DNA of 64,000 bases from Linnemannia schmuckeri (Eukaryota; Mortierellomycota; Mortierellomycetes; Mortierellales; Mortierellaceae). Location of the stretch: NCBI GenBank assembly GCA_029449235.1, contig JANATG010000003.1, forward strand, positions 3,302,847 to 3,366,846, written 5' to 3'. Under the pieces are notes generated by a model. The model had not been told where the DNA came from and ran no database searches. It saw nothing but the letters and a program-made list of their open reading frames with translations. Positions 45,410-56,053 of this stretch are shown here, piece by piece. A program made the translations under genes and the position numbers. Numbering within the stretch: the stretch's first letter is position 1; each line of letters begins with the position of its first letter.

Positions 45410-46010
45410 TGAAAGGCGGCTGTTTTGTTTGTGTTTGCGGGATATTTAGTTTCTCCATGCCAAGCAAGTTGACGAGCAAAGGCCAACTGGTCTGCATTTT
45501 TTTTTTTACATATTTAATATCGCTTATTAAAAGGGGCGAAGTCTATCAAGAAAATAGAGGTCGAGCACTGTTTGATAAGCCAAGAAGTGTATGAGAGAGT
45601 AGACAAAGAAACGAAGAAAGATCGGCGAGTGAGTGGAGAGTGAAAGAAGAGCAAGGTTTACAATTGATATTGCTTTGCAATAACCAAGAAAGGTTGGAGC
45701 AATTGAAAATTTCCTTTTCTGGACAGACGCCGTTGTATTTTTAGCGGTCAGCAAACATCGATCTACCCACCTCACTCGTCACTGCTCCACTGGTCGAGTA
45801 AGTATCAACCATGTCTCCCACTCCTCTGTGGATGTTCTGTCCGATGCTCAATTGTCTCTTATATTTTTTTTATTTTTTTTTTTTCCTCTTCTACTTCCTA
45901 CTTCCTCTTTTTCTTCCTCATCACTCACACATATATACTTCCAGGCACTTCTTTTGCCACTAACTTATCCTATTCTCTCTCATCCCTTTCCATAACAACA
46001 CCACCAGACA
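45410..46010. other. intergenic region
   Basis: About 600 bp between the ABCC gene and the next plus-strand gene. It contains the 3' UTR and, from about 45860, a T-rich then CT-rich leader ending just before the ATG at 46011. Confidence 0.5.
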
Positions 46011-48011
46011 ATGGACACCGACCCAAAGTCCGCTCCCCTACCTGCAAAGCTGCGATGGAGACCCTATGCCAACGGGACGAGCAAGAAGAACAGCACAAAG
46101 ATCAAAAAGGTCGACACGCCCAATCCTAAGGCCATCGCCCACAAGATCAGACCCAGCCAGTACTACTCCTCAAAGTCAAACAACGCCCCAGTCAAGGTCA
46201 GCCTTCAGTGGGAGGAGGCAGAGACAGTCGAATCCATGAGCCACGGCGGACACCCTCACAACCACCACCAATACCAACATCGCTCCTTCGACTCAGCCAG
46301 CTCGCGCGACTCCTCCCCCGGCGCCGTCTCCGATACCTCGTCGCTCTCCTCTTCCACCAAACAACGCGCTTTTTCGACAAGCAGCGCGAGCAGCACCGGG
46401 AGCAACAACAACTATAATAACAGCAATGGCAACGTATTGACGAGTGCCATGCATCGTGCCATGGCATCCTTACCCTCTCCGCCGCCTTCCAAACCACTCT
46501 CGTCTGGGCTGGACCTAGTCGGGGGACCCACCGACTTCAGTTTCTTCAAGGCTTCGATCCCAGGACTTACAGGCAACAGTGTTGGTCAACAGGCCCTCAG
46601 TCCAGACTCGATGACCCCCAACAACGCATATCAAATCGCTTTGAATGCCTTGTTTCAAAACCAGACAATCAAACATAGCACATTTCACACGGCGGCTCTA
46701 ATGGATGTACCCCTGACAAGCAACAACAATAACGCAAGTACCTCGTCTGCAGCGTCGCTTCTTGGCTCTTCGACCATTCACGATACCTTGCTTTCAGATC
46801 CTAACCGCGTCTTGTCGAACGAAGAACTGCTGGGCGTCTCCAGCATTGACGAGCTCTTGGCTTCCTGTGGTGTCATGGAGGACGACTCTATCGCTCTTTC
46901 AACACAACTGCTCGCCACTCCAACGGATACAAACTCATCTCTTAACACTACGCCATTAAACAATCTTCTGGACTTTAACAACTCCGGAATGGCGGTCAGA
47001 GCTACCTCAACCTCTTGCTCCAACACCTTCTCTCCCATGGCAATCACCAATCAGTCGTTTGAAGCCCTCCTTGCTCAATCTGCTATTCCTCACCAACAGC
47101 CGCACTCACAGCAGCAGCAACAAACTTCCATCTCGCCTGTCAACACCAACATTACCACCTCTCCAGCAACAATCGATGCGTATGGGAACCTGGTCCAAGC
47201 ACTGGCTTCACCTTTCGGTTACCTCTCGGCCAGTGACCCCTTTACGGCCTCTGCGCCCACGGCATGGCCTTCGCTTTTCCCCACTTTTGTGGAGGACAGC
47301 TCAATGACTATGGATGTAACGACATCAACGGTCACTACCTCTACTCCTCAGAGAAGCGAAATGGCGACCCAAACCGAGGGACCCTATGTCGCACCACTTT
47401 CGCCGGAATCGACAGCTTCTGCCAATAATGGGTCACAAGGTGGCACGCCTTCACCCTTGTCCACAGCTCTTGGTCTCTCTGATGAAGAGCTCGACCCCGA
47501 CTGGCTCAGTTTCTTGGACGAGGCTTCGCCATTGTTCAACGAGGTGGATATGCCATCGCCTCCTCCTTCGGGTGATGAGGGCACCCCTTACCCACATACA
47601 ACTGCACCAAAGAGTACTGAGCAACGCACAAGGAGTACATGGGGCTGGGGCAGCGCGGTTCCACCAGCTGGGCACCGTGGTCTCCCATCGGCACCGACCA
47701 TGACCGGCATTCCGGGAGGATCAATTGGAGGTGGAGGACTGGTCAGGACACTGCAAGGTGTAGGACAACAGAGGACGGCTAAGCCCTCCAAGACCCCTGC
47801 TTCTAGTCCAGTCGGAGCGGTATCATCGACTGAGAACGAGGCACAATCAGCAGCCACCAAGGACAACAAGGGTATTGCCCCATCGGATCTTAGTCTCGCC
47901 CCTAGTGAAAAAACCGAAATCCAGAGCGAGGACAGCTGGGCTGGTCTAATCCACATGATCAAAGGCCTTTGGAGCGGTGGTGGTGGTGGAGACAGCAACT
48001 GCGACAAGTAA
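46011..48011 (+). CDS. Ser/Thr/Asn/Gln-rich protein with acidic-hydrophobic segment, possible transcription regulator
   Basis: Single-exon frame of 666 codons. The N-terminal 60 residues are basic and conserved-looking (KLRWRPYANGTSKKNSTKIK, KAIAHKIRPSQYY). Most of the rest is low complexity (S, T, N, Q, P, with a QQQQQ run near residue 370). Residues about 485-510 contain EELDPDWLSFLDEASPLF, an acidic/aromatic stretch like the 9-residue transactivation motif of yeast activators, and DDSIALSTQLLATP upstream is similar in character. No DNA-binding domain is recognised. A coactivator or chromatin-associated factor is an inference from composition. The reading frame is intact, has a consistent codon bias and is preceded by a CT-rich leader, so it is probably real. 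Confidence 0.7.
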   Translation: MDTDPKSAPLPAKLRWRPYANGTSKKNSTKIKKVDTPNPKAIAHKIRPSQYYSSKSNNAPVKVSLQWEEAETVESMSHGGHPHNHHQYQHRSFDSASSRDSSPGAVSDTSSLSSSTKQRAFSTSSASSTGSNNNYNNSNGNVLTSAMHRAMASLPSPPPSKPLSSGLDLVGGPTDFSFFKASIPGLTGNSVGQQALSPDSMTPNNAYQIALNALFQNQTIKHSTFHTAALMDVPLTSNNNNASTSSAASLLGSSTIHDTLLSDPNRVLSNEELLGVSSIDELLASCGVMEDDSIALSTQLLATPTDTNSSLNTTPLNNLLDFNNSGMAVRATSTSCSNTFSPMAITNQSFEALLAQSAIPHQQPHSQQQQQTSISPVNTNITTSPATIDAYGNLVQALASPFGYLSASDPFTASAPTAWPSLFPTFVEDSSMTMDVTTSTVTTSTPQRSEMATQTEGPYVAPLSPESTASANNGSQGGTPSPLSTALGLSDEELDPDWLSFLDEASPLFNEVDMPSPPPSGDEGTPYPHTTAPKSTEQRTRSTWGWGSAVPPAGHRGLPSAPTMTGIPGGSIGGGGLVRTLQGVGQQRTAKPSKTPASSPVGAVSSTENEAQSAATKDNKGIAPSDLSLAPSEKTEIQSEDSWAGLIHMIKGLWSGGGGGDSNCDK

Positions 48012-48208
48012 TAGTAGTCGTGCTGCCTTGTTTTTATTATATCACTGCCTTCCTTTCCCTCCTGTACATAACTATTCTTTTCATCTTATGTTTACGAACC
48101 AGACACGACCGACCACCGTCACACATTAATTACCAGTAGCTTTTTCTCATGACGAACAATAAACACAAACTCACCATATTTTTTTTATTCAGTCCATGCT
48201 TTTCTACT

Positions 48209-48720
48209 TTATGAACGAGGTTTTTCATGATGATGTTGCTGTTGTCTGCGCTCTTTTTCCATGTCTGCTTCAAATTGGGCAATGATATCATTTGTTTCGT
48301 TCCTGTGTGGGACATATCGACGAGGATCTTCATCCAGAACAACTATTCGATCGTGCGTTAAATTAGACATGGTCAGTACTTATCCAATCAGAAGAACAAA
48401 AGGCGAGGAATTTATGCGTTGATACACATCTGAATTGGATAGTTGAGCACAAAGAGACACACCTCGCTTGTAGAGGACATAGGTCGACGACACAAACACA
48501 GGGAGGGCGATTATAATAGTCAATAGCCTTTGTCGATTATGTATGTAGGCGAAAAAGTCATTAATGTCTGAGGCTGACGATGCTTTTAACGGAATAGCCT
48601 ATATTCATGCGAAGCTCCGAAACTGAAATGAATACAAAAACGAGGTGATTACTTTTGACCCTGAGGGTTCAGCTTGTTGGGCATGAAGAACGACATGTCT
48701 GAAGAAAAGAATAGGGAAGA
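48209..48720 (-). CDS. small single-span membrane protein, 5' end unresolved
   Basis: Two exons are convincing. Exon 48598-48463 (AIPLKASSASDINDFFAYIH, then NRQRLLTIIIALPVFVSSTY, VLYKR) carries one membrane span. Exon 48342-48209 (VVLDEDPRRYVPHRNE, TNDIIAQFEADMEKERR, then a His/Pro tail and stop at 48209-48211) joins it in phase 1 through an AG|GT intron. The upstream exon is unclear. A frame starting at the ATG near 48696 (MSFFMPNKLNPQGQ) has a good GTAATC donor, but its phase is off by one relative to the exon at 48598. An indel, a further small exon or an alternative donor could explain this. The family is not recognised; a mitochondrial or ER small anchored protein of roughly 100 residues is likely. 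Confidence 0.5.
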
Positions 48721-49517
48721 AGTAGATGCAGACAGTGATCTCGGCGCGAACAACGGAAATAATGAGGCGGTGAGCCCCTTAATCTTGAATAAACATCTGT
48801 CCCAATTTTCAGCCATATAGTCTGCTCTTGCAAGGCCCAAGTGGCTTCTCCAATGGTTCATTATTGCATGGCTACATACAAGAAGGAAAATTTTAGCCGC
48901 AACGTGTGCCTATGGTGCCAAGGTGAGTGTCTGACCCTTGGAGAGTGAGTAAAGAAAGTCCTCTCTTCTCGCTCTTTGATTCAACTCTTTTCTACCTTAT
49001 CCCTTCATTCTTCCGTCCCTTTATCTCATTCCATAACTCCTCTCACTCAGTCTGTCAGCATTCCTTAGTTTGCCAGACCAACTCGCACAATCACTCGCCT
49101 TCAACTCCTCTGAACTCATTAGCCACTCAGGCATCGCCACCAACTTGTGCCTATTTTATTCTCTTGCGACACGCCACTTGTCAATAAGCTCCCCTCCCCC
49201 AGCGCAGAGGCATTATTACCAACCAGCCAGTCAGCAGAAGACCAGCTTGCTTTCTATACCCACTCTTCACTCTCAAGCTCTGATCTGTACACTGCGCACA
49301 CCTTGTCTCTCTTTGTCCTTCTATTCGCAACTCCTTCTGTTCTTTCACCTTTCATCGACTCACGGGTTCGCACCACCACTCACTCACGTCTATGCTCACA
49401 AAGACGGGATTAGAAAACTGCTCCGTTCCTTTTTGTCACGATCCTACATGTAATAAATGATAGGTTACGTGAAATATAACCCGTATAAGTACTCGCGTTC
49501 TTCTCGCTTCGCCTCGC
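48721..49517. other. CT-rich intergenic region, start of gene-poor subtelomere
   Basis: From about 48.92 kb to 49.45 kb the + strand is CT-rich like a leader or promoter. The frames in it (up to 127 codons on +) are low-complexity Ser/Thr/Pro text in all three frames. No supported gene. Confidence 0.45.
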
Positions 49518-49800
49518 CTAGTCATTTTCAAACTTGAATTCAGGCTGAATGGAACATAGCTTCCCGCTCTCCTCACTCAGTACCTGATCGTTTGGCTGGG
49601 ACATATTCAACTCTGAGACGTCAATGATCATACGGTCCTTGCCAAGGACAATGGTCTGGCTGATTGAAGGGCTGCTATGCTTGTTCTTTGATAAGATGGC
49701 TTGGCCAATCGCAGAACAGTCCCGAGCTTGTCCTCGGCAAACGCTGGACAAAGAGCTCATCGTATTTGGACCCGATCTTAACTGCATTCTTTACTACCGC
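49518..49800 (-). pseudogene. decayed coding fragment, unknown family
   Basis: Two minus-strand frames read like protein: one with VVKNAVKIGSKYDELFVQRL from about 49800, and another with LGKDRMIIDVSELNMSQPND ending at 49518. They need a frame change around 49700. No intact start. It may be the 3' part of the broken gene(s) further right. Nothing more can be said. Confidence 0.3.
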
Positions 49801-50157
49801 CCTAATCATGCAAGTCGGAATAAAAAGCCGTGATCTGTCCTATATTTGCCTCAAAGGTTTTTTTTGTGCGCGTGTGTGTTGTTCAGCGATATAGCGCGTC
49901 TTTGGAGAGTATCGAGACGATAAAGACCTGGTCCTTACTGTAGTTAAAGCAGATAGATGGCCATGCATGAAGGGTTCAAGTCAGTTTCGTTCGTGATGTC
50001 TTCTCTGGCAGGAGTGGAGGCAGAAGCTGGACTGAGGAATGAGAACGGGACTTGCATTTCGAGAGAATCCCGCACTGTAGGTGATCGGAGAAAACTAAGT
50101 GCTTTTCGCTTCTAATTAGCAAAGACTATGATAATAGATGATAACATTGAGAGTGAA

Positions 50158-50953
50158 TCACTCTGAAGCCGTGTGATACTTTGAGGTATGTCGAGCATTA
50201 TTTTGCAACCTCTGTCTTGTCAAATATGGCTGTGGTGCCCTGTCTGCGTGTCTTGCCGCATGCCCTCCTCTCATTTTGATCTGCGTGCTGTTCATAAGTA
50301 ATACTGTCGCTCTGTGCATGTACCCTCCCGTTGACCTTTTACGATCCTTATATGCATCGATTGGTGTGCATTGCGTGGTGGTGATTTCACCTCCTAATCC
50401 GCGCACTTTGCCCAATGTGAATGTGTCGAACTGACTCCCCCTGATTACTGAACATAACAGAAATCGCACTCGTACGCACATGTATACACTCTGCTCCATT
50501 TTACGCTGCTGGCCACTCATCTGCAAGAGAGAGTTAATAACAAAGCAGCGGCAAATGGTGTTTGAGGGAGCGGTAGGGGAAGATGGTGTAAGTGGGTGAG
50601 CGGATGAGTGCACGAGCAAGTATATTTGGACCGCGACAATCTTTATTGGCTTGTTGACTAATCCTGCCTGGAGTAATCACAACTGATTAAACTGGCTGAC
50701 GAAGAGGTCATTTCTCAACCTCCGCCATTCATTAATTGTTGATAGACGGTTATTCAAGTTGCTAATCAATGTTGTTGATCAATGAAGCACTCAAAACAGA
50801 GTAGGCTTTGTTGCTACTAGTCTCAATACCAAAACTGGCACTATTGTTTACAAGACCGCAATAGATGTTTTCATTGGCACGCGTGAGAATGAGTAATTTG
50901 GCATTGAAATTACCTTTGCTAAAGCCATGATCGTTGAAGGGAGGTGGAGGCAA
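50158..50953 (-). pseudogene. possible decayed coding remnants
   Basis: Minus-strand frames 50953-50762 (PPFNDHGFSKGNFNAKLLIL, IYCGLVNNSASFGIETSSN) and 50619-50158 look partly protein-like but do not join at splice sites. They may continue the broken gene of 50930-51900. Low support. Confidence 0.2.
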
Positions 50954-51900
50954 TAGGGGTGACAGAAGCCGAAGTCAGTGGAACTTGAGGAATGGATTCT
51001 GGGCCTAAAAGGTGGGATCATCAACGATGATCTCTTCCAAAGTCATACATGTCGCCATATTCCTAAGCTAGGCCTTCAAGATTGTTGTAATCGGGCTGGA
51101 GGAACTCAAGGAGATAAGGGGGAAGTACAGGCATGGTAACCGATACGGGTGACCATCCTGCGCTACAAACGGGAATACAAAAAGTAAAACATATCAATGA
51201 GGTACTTAAATGAACAAACATGCATACTATCACCCAATAGAGTATTGTCAAGCACTTACACTATGGCCGTCACATTTGGGTCTACCTAGCTAGTGACAAG
51301 GAGTTGTTGTCAGTTGGGGCCAAGCCCTTCATTGCTGCACATTGCTTAAACTCTTTACCGATCCTGATGCTGCCGTTCCTACTCTTCTTCCCGCTCTTCG
51401 CCCCTTTCTCCTTCATCTAAGCCGGAGTCAGGTCATGGACGCTTGTCCTGCCGTATAGGCTTCGATGGTTCTTGCACGCTGAGACCATATCAGTTCATAT
51501 AGCCTTCATGAACAAAGGGAGGCTACAGGCGTGCTTAAGGTGTGTGTGTGATGCACGGCGAAAGACGTTTCTATGGCAACAGCTCGATTGAAATGAGTGA
51601 CCATTACCTGGTAGACCTCCTGCCCATCACCGTTGGCCAAAGCTTGAAGACCGCGGAAGTGGTAGTAGACTAGGTTGTAACTGTTGGAACGCCCATGCAG
51701 AAGGTAGGATTCCCTGCTTATCCACCTTTACTCGTGGTCGTTCAAGCACCTTACATCGCCGTCGATGTTGCAGAACCGCCACCTTGGCCATAAAACTCCT
51801 CCATCATGCTTTACACCTCACGGGCCACAAAGAGCTGATTAGTTGAGCTGAGCTGGCTCTGAGTCGCCTTGACTTTTGCCTTTGTCGGGCGTGGTCGCGT
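50930..51900 (-). pseudogene. broken multi-exon gene, unknown family
   Basis: Reading the minus strand: about 51900 gives KVKATQSQLSSTNQLFVARE, then a TAA, then MMEEFYGQGGGSATSTA. A GTAAGG donor at 51754 and an acceptor at 51714 lead into ESYLLHGRSNSYNLVYYHF and RGLQALANGDGQEVYQ (exon 51713-51608). Further left come KEKGAKSGKKSRNGSIRIGK (about 51410-51350) and LPCLYFPPYLLEFLQPDYN (about 51135), interrupted by several in-frame stops. The text is clearly protein-derived but broken, and the 41-bp intron is unusually short. I do not recognise the family. It lies on the same strand as, and downstream of, the broken gene at 52890-53669. Confidence 0.45.
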
Positions 51901-52156
51901 TCACCCTGTCTCGCAATGAGGCTAGACAGTGTAAAATCAAATACTTTGCTCAAAACATTTAAAAATACTCTTCAGTCCTGTGCTTATGACTAAATTTCCA
52001 GAACTAATATGCCTATATAGAGTCCGGTGAAGTCCCATACCGTCCACCTCTTCTACGTCTTGTTAATATACTTTTACACCATCACTCTCACTCTTTGTTG
52101 TATATAACCCATGAAAGAATACTTTTTGTCGAGTACAAATGTTGTTCCGCACAAGA

Positions 52157-52680
52157 TTTTTTTTTTTTTTTTTTTGGTAGAATAGGAGATTTTTATTGTG
52201 GCTTAATCAGCCTTGATCCAGTTATTTTGGGTAATGGTTTTGTTGATTTCACCTACTATGGTCTGGATAATGTCGTTGCTCGATTGTGTGTGTTGGTGCA
52301 GAAAACGGACGGTGTTGGCTATTGAGATGCCAATAAGGCAGCAAGCCAGCAGTTGAGGGATAGTGATGTTATATTGAGGTTTGGTGTCGAACGTAGGAGG
52401 CTGGAAAGACAGGACCGTATGAAGGTCATCATCAGACCATTGTGTTTTGGTGGTGTGTTGTTTGAGGATAGTTTGCCATGCAATATACTTGGGGGAGCAC
52501 TGGAAGACGTGGTGATTCTTGTCCTCGCGTCGTTCTCGACAACCGACCATGCTGCAGTATGTTCGCATAAGAAATATCATACTTTGAGCCCAGGTTCGAC
52601 TAACTATTAAGGGGATTGCAACAGCCAAGCTAGCTTTGATGAGTAGATTAAAGGGAGTTCAATATCATGCGACAATATTT
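52157..52680 (-). mobile_element. LINE (non-LTR retrotransposon) 3' end with poly(A) tail
   Basis: A minus-strand frame ends at 52203 after about 140 codons containing CSMVGCRERREDKNHHVFQC followed by an aromatic region. This is the Cys-Cys-His-Cys knuckle usual at the C-terminus of fungal LINE reverse transcriptases. The stop is followed by only 27 bp and then a run of 19 A (T on the + strand, 52157-52175), the expected 3' tail of a retroposed copy. The reverse transcriptase and endonuclease regions are absent, so it is a 5'-truncated, dead copy. It lies between two remnants of same-strand coding sequence. Confidence 0.6.
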
Positions 52681-52765
52681 AACTGGTGCACAAATATAAT
52701 CTCTGCAGCAACATGGCCGGACAAAATAAATAAGGGCTGATGTTTCAGTTTACACGACATAGAAG

Positions 52766-52862
52766 GGTGGAGACCGGATAGGACTGGAGGGGACTGGAAA
52801 AACAGGCGTACAGGCATAATTGGACTGGAAGGTAAGGGTTACGGGCACAACCGGACTGGAAA
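52766..52862. repeat. degenerate approximately 32-bp tandem repeat with GGACTGGA core
   Basis: The + strand reads ggactggaggggactggaaaaacaggcg..., ggactggaaggtaagggttacgggc..., ggactggaaactaatggttatagg: three to four diverged units sharing GGACTGGA and a following ggttaca/gcata block. Confidence 0.55.
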
Positions 52863-52889
52863 CTAATGGTTATAGGTACCAAACCATAC

Positions 52890-53669
52890 AATGCCGTGTC
52901 AAAAAAATGATCTCGACTTTATAAACAAAACCAGGGTCTGAAACGTTCAAAATCAGTAGCTTTTTCTTAAGCTCTAGACTAATCGCTTGGCAGTTTGGCA
53001 CGGTATTTTTGCCATTGGTCTGTGAGCTAAAGAGACCGAACAGCTCCTTGTAGTAGGATATGATCTTCGTGATGGTGTGAATGAGAGTCATTGCGCCCTT
53101 GTCGCCATTGCCTGTTTTGGGCAGTACCCCCATGCACCTGTCGTAGGCTTTGAGCTGCCGATGCTTACCGTGAACCGCTGAGCCGTCATAGGCCTTCGGC
53201 CAATCCCACTTTTAGGCCATACCCATGTCCTCTTCTGCATTATCAGCTCCAGCTGGTCCATAGCCACGTTAACCAGGCTTGTAGTCTTCAGTTTCATATC
53301 TTTTCTCTTCAGACTCGTAACCTGCCCTGGGTTCATGTACCTTTCCGCGTTCTCCGGGACGAAAAACCACTTCAAGTCGACCTTTACAACCTTGATGTCA
53401 TCTTTATCCCGCTGTTGTGTGTGCGAACAACATATGTAAGATGTTTAGCAGTTGCTAGTCGCTGTAGTTGCATGTTTACTCACGTGAAAAGAGGGTATAA
53501 ATTATCATCAAAGCTAAATAATAAAAAGAACATGTTTCTATCCAGCCCACATTCTGTTTATACCTTGGCCTCTACTATCTCTATATCTTTGTTAGCGGCT
53601 TCTGCCATCACGTCAAGCATATTATTGGTTGGCTTTGCCGTAGTCGAGCGTAATAAAGCCGTCGTCATC
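52890..53669 (-). pseudogene. frameshifted two-exon gene, unknown family
   Basis: Exon 1 (53669-about 53565) starts MTTALLRSTTAKPTNNMLD and ends EIVEAK at a GTATAA donor. After an intron with a CACACAACAG acceptor (about 53411), exon 2 gives DDIKVVKVDLKWFFVPEN, NPGQVTSLKRKDMKLKT and LVNVAMDQLELIMQKRTW. Then the frame changes around 53200. In the new frame the text continues KAYDRCMGVLPKTGNGDKGA, LIHTITKIISYYKELFG and LELKKKLLILNVSDP. One indel is enough to explain it. The conserved feel across two frames and a clean intron say this was a real gene. I cannot name the family; a gene carried by a mobile element is possible. Confidence 0.5.
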
Positions 53670-54110
53670 TCCCTTTCCTCCTACCCCTCTAAAATAGCAG
53701 CGAGAAGAACGAGTGCACAAGTGAAGGAAAACAAGGAAAGAGCAGGAGAAAGCGAAGAGGACTAGAGGACAAGAGGAAGAAGCTAGGAAAGGACGATGTT
53801 TATTGTACAGGGAGCCTTGGGTATTTATATGTACTAAGTTGCATAGTATTGGTGGAATGGTAAGGGAGCCAGGTGGTTAGAGAACGAGATGGTTAGGGTG
53901 CCAGGTGGTTCGGGTATGAAGGTAAGTAGATATGAAGGTGGTTCATCTATTGTACTATAATACTGTCACACTCTCCCCATCCCCATACTCATTACTATGC
54001 TCAACGCTCTTCTCACTCCTTCCTCCATCATCATTGCATCATTGCGCTCCGTCTGATCAATGTTGTTGTCATCATTGTCGTGGTCTTTGTTGTTGGTGGT
54101 CATGGTATTA
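53670..54110. other. intergenic region left of the palindromic element
   Basis: About 440 bp, probably the former promoter of the broken gene at 53669, with short repeats of ggtggtta/gtgccaggtggtt at about 53865-53910. No coding unit. Confidence 0.4.
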
Positions 54111-55197
54111 CAGTTGGTCAAAAAATTGTTGCAATGTTTTTTTATTTTTGCGTTTTTATTTTTTTTCAGTACTTTTTATCTAGGTAACATGGTCTGTTCT
54201 TTTAGCATGAAATAAAGCCCATACTCTCTGATCTACTTCAAAAAAAGTTTGAACGCGTTATCTTTATTTGTCATGGAGAACAAGCTAGGTACATATAGGA
54301 AAGTTATTGCAACAATTTTTTGACTAGATGCCATCAATTGCTTTTCTCCATTTTTTACGTCTTATAACTGTTGTACGGCAGTTTATACATGATCCACTAC
54401 TCTTATTCAACTAACCCTAAAAGTTACGGCTTTGCAAAGCAAATCCATCGGGTTTTCTGCTTGACATATTTTACATGGAATTTGTTCGACAAAAGCACTA
54501 TTTTTATTGTTACTTTTCCATCCTTCTATGATATCGTGTATTTAAAAGATGGATGAAAAGAACAAGTTTGCATATAACCTACACATAGAATCTCAGGCAG
54601 ATAGCAAGGCATAATTGTGTAAACTTTAACACTTTTATATAATTACTTATACTTTGTATATGTTCTTCAAGTATTTTTATAATTACACCTTCTTTTCGTG
54701 CTCCATATCTTTCAATAATTGTATTGAAGATCAGGGCCAGTCTTGTGCTAACCATTCACCTTTTAAATACACGATATCATAGAAGGATGGAAAAGTAACA
54801 ATAAAAATAGTGCTTTTGTCGAACAAATTCCATGTAAAATATGTCAAGCAGAAAACCCGATGGATTTGCTTTGCAAAGCCGTAACTTTTAGGGTTAGTTG
54901 AATAAGAGTAGTGGATCATGTATAAACTGCCGTACAACAGTTATAAGACGTAAAAAATGGAGAAAAGCAATTGATGGCATCTAGTCAAAAAATTGTTGCA
55001 ATAACTTTCCTATATGTACCTAGCTTGTTCTCCATGACAAATAAAGATAACGCGTTCAAACTTTTTTTGAAGTAGATCAGAGAGTATGGGCTTTATTTCA
55101 TGCTAAAAGAACAGACCATGTTACCTAGATAAAAAGTACTGAAAAAAAATAAAAACGCAAAAATAAGAAAACATTGCACCAATTTTTTGACCAACTG
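54111..55197. mobile_element. palindromic foldback/MITE-type element with TA target duplication
   Basis: Two arms of equal length, 54111-54548 and 54760-55197 (438 bp each), are near-identical inverted copies; I see only about two mismatches. A unique AT-rich spacer of 211 bp lies between them. The element starts and ends with CAGTTGGTCAAAAAATTG and is flanked by TA on both sides (54109-54110, 55198-55199). A CAGT end with TA duplication is the signature of Tc1/mariner-type transposition. Each arm also holds an inner inverted copy of the terminal motif (about 54303-54327 and 54982-55006). No transposase is encoded; the identical open frames in each arm are a by-product of the symmetry. Non-autonomous and probably recent, given the arm identity. 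Confidence 0.85.
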
Positions 55198-55199
55198 TA

Positions 55200-56020
55200 C
55201 TGCCGCTGCAGTTACCAGGATACTTGTTGGTGATCAATATAATCATTAGCAACGGTGGTAATGAAGTTGAATCAAGGCTGGCTATTGTAGCTGTAAGAGG
55301 CGATGGTGCTGTGCTTGTTCTTCATGTTGAAGACAGTTCTTGGCTGTTTGTTAGCAGCTAGAGACGGAACTGAATAATCCAACACCTACTTTCTTGACGA
55401 TATAGGCGAGAGAAAGTATGAAGAAGAGGCCTGCTATTGCATTCTTGTAAAACCTAGAAGGGGAGCATGAGAGCGCGAGATGGAAGGAGAATGACAAGGG
55501 ATGGAAGGGAGTGCAGGCGTGGCAATTCCTATATTTGCTTGGTCTAAACTATTTTAGGTGAAGTGGCGTGGACATGAGAGTAAACGAAAGCAGTTGCGAG
55601 CCTTCGCAAAGGAGAGTTGGAAAAGATGAACATATGTATAAAATAGGATAAAGAGAACGTGGAAAGATGGTTCTACCGCATTTATTTATTTTCAATGCAG
55701 CCAACCATTATGCTCCAATCCTTCTCATCGCTTTACTTAACTCAGCCACTCACCCCTCCCTCAGACACCACCTGCCCTTACTCTCGATCGTACTCTGTTT
55801 TCGGCAAGTAGACAGCCGTCATTGAAAAAGGGGTAAAGTGCGTGCATATATAAGGGAGATACCCTATTTTATGGTCAACAATCAACGGGAATCAGTCGAG
55901 CATATCCACCTTGGACCAAACACAACGTGGAACAGAAGTTGATGGAATACTCATCGCGCAAAAGACAACAGTAACGCAGGTATGGAAAGGAAAAAAGGAA
56001 CAGGTGAAATGCATACATAC

Positions 56021-56053
<33 letters not shown>

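Noticed and set aside
48721..48861. WDRCL-containing frame as a MIC10 (mitochondrial inner membrane organising) exon
   Set aside because: The short match ENWDRCL is suggestive, but the glycine-rich membrane spans of MIC10 do not follow and no donor fits; probably coincidence.
54371..54937. Identical 60-68 codon frames on both strands (54371-54556 + and 54731-54937 -)
   Set aside because: They are mirror copies produced by the palindrome arms, AT-rich, without start context or known motif; not a duplicated gene.
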